Of a stretch of 64,000 nt of DNA, positions 61,254 through 64,000 are shown piece by piece (within the stretch, counting starts at the first letter, position 1; each line of letters opens with the position of its first letter). The position numbers and the translations under genes are program-made. The DNA lies in assembly GCA_965229095.1 (NCBI GenBank), contig OZ245855.1, positions 1,860,001 to 1,924,000 of the forward strand. The letters are read 5' to 3'. The notes under the pieces are model-generated. The model was given only the letters and a program-made list of their open reading frames with translations. It was not told the DNA's origin and did not search any database. Origin of the DNA: Taibaiella sp965229095. Lineage in GTDB: Bacteria > Bacteroidota > Bacteroidia > Chitinophagales > Chitinophagaceae.

Positions 61254-61284
61254 TTTGCATATGTAGAAAAGAGAAGTATATTTG
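61254..61284 (+). promoter_or_regulatory. Bacteroidota promoter of the HU gene
   Basis: TTTG (61254-61257) and TATATTTG (61277-61284) are separated by 19 nt, an ideal match to the Bacteroidota -33/-7 consensus. The predicted start site is about 61291, giving a leader of about 45 nt before the ATG at 61336. Confidence 0.8.
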
Positions 61285-61335
61285 CTATATATCACTGATT
61301 ATTCACCTATTAATTCACTTAATAAAACTCCAATT

Positions 61336-61617
61336 ATGAACAAAGCAGAATTAGTTGACAAACTTGCTAAAGATGCAGGCCTTACCAAGACACAGGCAAA
61401 TGACGCTTTAGATTCTTTTACCAATAGCGTTGTAGGCGCTCTTAAAAAAGGAGATCGTGTAACCCTGGTAGGCTTTGGTACCTTTTCTGTTTCCGACCGT
61501 TCGGCCCGTAACGGCCGTAACCCGCAAACCGGCGAGGTAATCAAGATCAAAGCACGTAAAGTGCCCCGTTTTAAAGCGGGTAAAGAATTCTCAACCAAAA
61601 TAGGCGGCAAAAAATAA
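61336..61617 (+). CDS. HU-family DNA-binding protein
   Basis: This 93-residue protein, starting MNKAELVDKLAKDAGLTKTQ, is a complete HU/IHF-fold protein. GFGTFSVSDRSARNGRNPQT is the beta-arm region, with GRNPQTG and the Pro that kinks DNA, and FKAGKEF precedes the C-terminal end. It compacts and bends DNA, is usually abundant, and has its own strong promoter and terminator here. Confidence 0.96.
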   Translation: MNKAELVDKLAKDAGLTKTQANDALDSFTNSVVGALKKGDRVTLVGFGTFSVSDRSARNGRNPQTGEVIKIKARKVPRFKAGKEFSTKIGGKK

Positions 61618-61640
61618 TTACATAAATACTTTTATTGCTG

Positions 61641-61675
61641 AAACCCACGAAACAATCTCGTGGGTTTTTGTATTT
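61641..61675 (+). terminator. Rho-independent terminator of the HU gene
   Basis: AAACCCACGA (61641-61650) and TCGTGGGTTT (61658-61667) form a perfect 10-bp stem with a 7-nt loop, followed by TTGTATTTTT. The next gene begins 37 bp later. Confidence 0.9.
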
Positions 61676-61711
61676 TTGCGTTTTATTCATTTTCATTAAA
61701 AACAGATTACC

Positions 61712-61846
61712 ATGGGTAGAGGTGACAATCGCACCAAAAGAGGGAAAATTTCCAGCGGCACTTTCGGCGTTTCCCGTCCTGCTAAAGTTAAAAAGGCAAA
61801 TGCCCCAAAAGCAGAAAAAGCAGCAAGCAAAAAAGCTAATGCTTAA
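61712..61846 (+). CDS. 30S ribosomal protein THX
   Basis: A short gene of 44 codons reads MGRGDNRTKRGKISSGTFGV followed by a Lys/Ala-rich tail. The start MGRGD.RT.RGK..SG..G is the diagnostic THX signature; THX is a small basic protein that binds in the 30S head, first known from Thermus and widespread in Bacteroidota. A TATTTTTG -7-like box at 61671-61678 lies 33 nt upstream of the ATG, and a terminator follows the stop. Confidence 0.93.
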   Translation: MGRGDNRTKRGKISSGTFGVSRPAKVKKANAPKAEKAASKKANA

Positions 61847-61850
61847 TAAA

Positions 61851-61877
61851 AAACCTTCCTCACCCGGAAGGTTTTTT
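61851..61877 (+). terminator. Rho-independent terminator of the THX gene
   Basis: AAACCTTCC (61851-61859) and GGAAGGTTT (61866-61874) form a 9-bp stem with a 6-nt loop, followed by a T-run that continues to 61877. Confidence 0.9.
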
Positions 61878-61980
61878 GCTTCCTGAAATTTATCTTAAAT
61901 TTGAGTGGATGCCTATACGCAATACCAGGAAAACACGATAATTTTGTATCGGAACCCGAATCAAAAGACAAGCTTCACTC

Positions 61981-62214
61981 ATGAGAAACCCGCTGTACCG
62001 TTTTAAAAATTATATTGAATGGCAGGCCTTTGGCGTTTGCAGTGCTATCGGCGATAAACTGGGTATCGCCACATCCCGTATCCGGCTCTGGTTTATTTAT
62101 ATCTCTTTTCTTACCCTAGGCTCCCCGCTTATCATATATATGATCCTGGCTTTCTGGATGAATATCCGGAATTATATATGGCTCAACAGGCGTAACCCTT
62201 TGCGCTGGCGGTAA
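61981..62214 (+). CDS. PspC-like small membrane protein
   Basis: This 77-residue protein has the PspC domain elements: a GVCSAIGDKLGIATSRIRLW segment (family GVC.G.A..lgid...vRl) followed by a hydrophobic helix FIYISFLTLGSPLIIYMILA. Most PspC-family proteins are membrane stress-response factors; this short form has no other domain. Its C-terminus is basic (NRRNPLRWR). It lies alone between THX and a repeat-containing spacer. Confidence 0.85.
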   Translation: MRNPLYRFKNYIEWQAFGVCSAIGDKLGIATSRIRLWFIYISFLTLGSPLIIYMILAFWMNIRNYIWLNRRNPLRWR

Positions 62215-62296
62215 CCTCTTGTGGGTATATGTGCGGGCGCATGCGCCTGCTCCTGCCGTGGATTCTTTTCTTAGTACACAACTTAATTTTCCGGTC

Positions 62297-62317
62297 ATTG
62301 CGGGCCTGACCCGCAAT
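62297..62317. repeat. REP-like inverted repeat, copy 1
   Basis: ATTGCGGG (62297-62304) and CCCGCAAT (62310-62317) form an 8-bp perfect stem with loop CCTGA. Related copies are at 62931-62957 and, with a mismatch, at about 63340-63360. Confidence 0.8.
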
Positions 62318-62449
62318 CTGCCCCCTCGTTCCTGCGACACACACCAAGGCGTCCATAATGTACTAAAAACCTATTGAGCGGCTTTGTAGGGTAGGAAGCA
62401 AATATCAACTTTGTTGGATCAGTTCATCTATAATTAAAACACAATTATT

Positions 62450-62653
62450 ATGAAAAAGACTAAAGTTGTACTGGATCAAAAACTGCTTCTGAGCAAAGTG
62501 TCTATTGTACCGCTTACCGTAGCAGAAAAAAATCAGATGATCGGAGGAGCAACTATAACTCCCCATTGCCCTACTGCCAAAACCTGCCCGAACAGCTGTG
62601 TTCTTACCTTATGTAATACGCCGGAAACTACTGCATGTCCCCCAACTAACTAA
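62450..62653 (+). CDS. Putative lanthipeptide-type RiPP precursor with GG leader
   Basis: This 67-residue peptide fits the Bacteroidota class I lanthipeptide/natural-product-precursor pattern: a basic start (MKKTKVVLDQKLLLSK), a leader ending in MIGG (Gly32-Gly33) that would be cut by a C39-type protease-transporter, and a core of 34 residues (34-67) with five Cys (40, 46, 50, 55, 63), nine Thr and one Ser. Thr/Ser dehydration and Cys addition would give thioether rings. No LanB/LanC, protease or transporter gene lies in the window. Secondary structure and exact class are not confirmed. A terminator follows at 62726-62759. Confidence 0.7.
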   Translation: MKKTKVVLDQKLLLSKVSIVPLTVAEKNQMIGGATITPHCPTAKTCPNSCVLTLCNTPETTACPPTN

Positions 62654-62725
62654 TCCAGCGGCCGGCGTATCCGGAGTATAATTTTGTACCACCATCTTCC
62701 AAAACGTCTTCACGTAAATAAATAA

Positions 62726-62759
62726 CACCCCTGCCTTGTGATAGTGCAGGGGTGCTTTT
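62726..62759 (+). terminator. Rho-independent terminator after the RiPP precursor
   Basis: CACCCCTGC (62726-62734) and GCAGGGGTG (62746-62754) form a 9-bp stem with an 11-nt loop, followed by CTTTTG. Confidence 0.75.
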
Positions 62760-62930
62760 GTCTTATTGCATATCCGGCATATTTCCAGAGCCTGGCCCCA
62801 AGCATGCGCTGCAATGCGTCTCCTGAAGTTCCCGTTATACCAATATACAGTGTAGTTCGGTATTTATTGGCCATAATGCTGGATACAGTAACCATCCATA
62901 CTTTATATCCTTTTGTGTTTTTCTGCGGGA

Positions 62931-62957
62931 AAGATTGCGGGTCAAGCCCGCAATCTT
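62931..62957. repeat. REP-like inverted repeat, copy 2
   Basis: AAGATTGCGGG (62931-62941) and CCCGCAATCTT (62947-62957) form an 11-bp perfect stem with loop TCAAG. It shares the ATTGCGGG core with the copy at 62297-62317. Confidence 0.85.
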
Positions 62958-62959
62958 TG

Positions 62960-63426
62960 ACCTACTAGCTCAATAAAGTTAGGCTCATGCCACAGATTAA
63001 CCAATGATGTGTATAGGCAAACAATTGATGGCTCGAGAGAACGCGATCCACTGCATTATAAACACAGGTTGCGATCAGGAAACAGACAACTACCTGTCAA
63101 TAACCTTAAATCGTGGTCATACTGAGGTCTCCGAAGGAACCGAAGTATCCCGATCGCTTAGCAATAAAGCACCTGAGATCCCTCATTCCACATGCTACGC
63201 AAGCTACATTCGGGATGACCAGCAGGAATGCTTTGCCGTAATTCTAATCTCACCAACCAAGGCAATACATCAAAACAAAAGCTTTAGAAACAATCTGGCT
63301 GTCAGTGAAAAACATCAACAGCGGCACTGTTTCCCTGCCATTGCGGATCAGGCCTGCAATGCTACTCCGTCAGGGATTCAGCGGCTCTTTTGTAATTTCT
63401 TCTAATACTACGGTGTCCTTGGCAGC
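62960..63426. other. Non-coding stretch with degenerate interspersed repeats
   Basis: I see no credible gene here. A 133-codon open frame on the plus strand (63004-63405) lacks codon and domain character. The stretch GGTCATACTGAGGTCTCCGA at about 63116-63135 with TCGGGATGACC at about 63210-63220 resembles Bacteroidota interspersed repeats. ATTGCGG (63340-63346) with CCTGCAAT (63353-63360) is a mismatched copy of the ATTGCGGG hairpin. Confidence 0.5.
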
Positions 63427-63930
63427 TCAATCCCACTCGTATTCATCCTCGACGCGCTTCTTCAACCGTTGAATGAGGTTAAAGGTAGCGGGGCAACGGT
63501 GAACGTTCTGGATAAAGGTATCGTTGTACAGATCGAATGGACGTTTGTAGTGATGGGGGAATTCGGCGCAATCCCTCGGCCGTACTTCGTAGATACTGCA
63601 TTTATCATCTACCAGGAATTGGCAAGGCTGTACTTTATTGACGATGCTGCCACTGTCTTCTTCCTTAAGCAGCCATTTGTCAAAAAAAGCTTTGGGCGTC
63701 ATCCTGAAATGCGTGGCAATACGCTTGATGTCGGATTTGGTAAATACGGGGGTCATGGTTTTGCAGCAATTGGCACAGGTAGTGCAATCCGTTTCCTTCC
63801 ATACCTGGGCATCTTCTTCCGTAATGATCCTGGAAAAGCCTTTCGGCACTGTTTCGTCCAGCTTTTTCAGAAAGCCCTCCAGTTCGCCTCTTTTGCGGGC
63901 CGCTTTGCGTTTAAATTTTTGAAGATCCAT
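63427..63930 (-). CDS. YkgJ-family cysteine cluster protein
   Basis: This 167-residue protein carries the CxxCxxCC cluster (CTTCANCCK near residue 50) and the second cysteine group CQFLVDDKCSIYEVRPRDC (near 103-121), which together define the YkgJ/zinc- or iron-chelate family. Its metal and function are not established; [Fe-S] or zinc binding is inferred. It is the last gene in the window; about 70 bp of non-coding sequence remains at the edge. Confidence 0.9.
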   Translation of the reverse strand: MDLQKFKRKAARKRGELEGFLKKLDETVPKGFSRIITEEDAQVWKETDCTTCANCCKTMTPVFTKSDIKRIATHFRMTPKAFFDKWLLKEEDSGSIVNKVQPCQFLVDDKCSIYEVRPRDCAEFPHHYKRPFDLYNDTFIQNVHRCPATFNLIQRLKKRVEDEYEWD

Positions 63931-64000
63931 ATGTATGCAGCACCGGGGCTGTAGGACAATGATACTAAATTGGCTTTACTTTTTCAAAGGGCTTCCGGGT

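Noticed and set aside
63004..63405. Plus-strand open frame of 133 codons near the window end
   Set aside because: It runs through repeat-like sequence, has no recognisable domain, and its composition does not look coding.
1..64000. CRISPR array, tRNA or rRNA genes, prophage or insertion sequence
   Set aside because: I saw no regularly spaced repeats, no tRNA-like cloverleaf sequences, and no transposase, integrase or phage structural genes.

Overview
The window looks like chromosomal DNA of a Bacteroidota bacterium, most likely a member of the Chitinophagaceae or a close relative. The evidence is at least six secreted proteins ending in type IX secretion (T9SS) sorting domains (one a gliding-motility-type CTD), promoters of the Bacteroidota TTTG / TAnnTTTG type, a THX-type small ribosomal protein, CcsA-type cytochrome c maturation, a DUF4465/DUF5074 cobalamin surface locus and a GG-leader RiPP precursor. 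I see no rRNA, tRNA, CRISPR array, transposase, integrase or phage genes.

Layout. 0-1.3 kb: the start of an RND efflux permease and its lipoprotein adaptor, on the minus strand. 1.5-18 kb: a hypothetical secreted protein, a CPBP protease, two similar TPR-histidine kinase / LuxR-type regulator modules (2.8-5.5 and 15.4-18.0 kb), two very large T9SS surface proteins, and a run of small housekeeping or accessory genes (degenerate GIY-YIG protein, RibD/DHFR-like reductase, degenerate aminoglycoside adenylyltransferase homologue, DUF92, DinB). 18.3-24 kb: a T9SS PKD protein, a repeat island, an orphan OmpR-type regulator, a flavin dehydrogenase and an alkaline-phosphatase-superfamily enzyme. 24.3-33.05 kb: an eight-gene plus-strand operon that looks like a pathway for an unusual acidic (ulosonate-type) sugar. 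It holds a GT-B-like protein, an SpsF-like cytidylyltransferase, a split transketolase, a class III aminotransferase, an SDR, a KdsC phosphatase fused to a NeuB synthase without SAF domain, and a fatty-acid-hydroxylase-like protein fused to an SMR transporter. This is the most novel-looking part of the window.

33-40 kb: a giant LamG/metallophosphoesterase T9SS protein and a di-heme cytochrome c peroxidase. 40-45.6 kb: a transglutaminase-like secreted protein, a small conserved protein, then a tightly overlapping operon of a disulfide-type flavoprotein reductase with egtB and egtD (ergothioneine synthesis). 45.6-54.2 kb: a 0.6-kb repeat island, an M1 aminopeptidase, an FMN reductase, ccmC-ccmD-like genes, glutamate dehydrogenase, an AraC regulator and a DUF2027-Smr protein. 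54.35-58.7 kb: a cobalamin riboswitch followed by two T9SS surface proteins and a BtuG-like beta-propeller lipoprotein, without a BtuB receptor in the window. 58.8-64 kb: a MauE-thioredoxin fusion, an FMN reductase, an SRPBCC protein, an HU protein with a textbook promoter, ribosomal protein THX, a PspC-like protein, an orphan RiPP precursor and a YkgJ-type cysteine-cluster protein.

A recurring structural theme is that the interspersed palindromic repeats lie in the gaps between convergent genes (19.6, 22.8, 41.4, 45.7 and 62.3-63.4 kb), with one family present at both 19.6 and 45.7 kb. Assignments come from reading motifs by eye; no database search was run.
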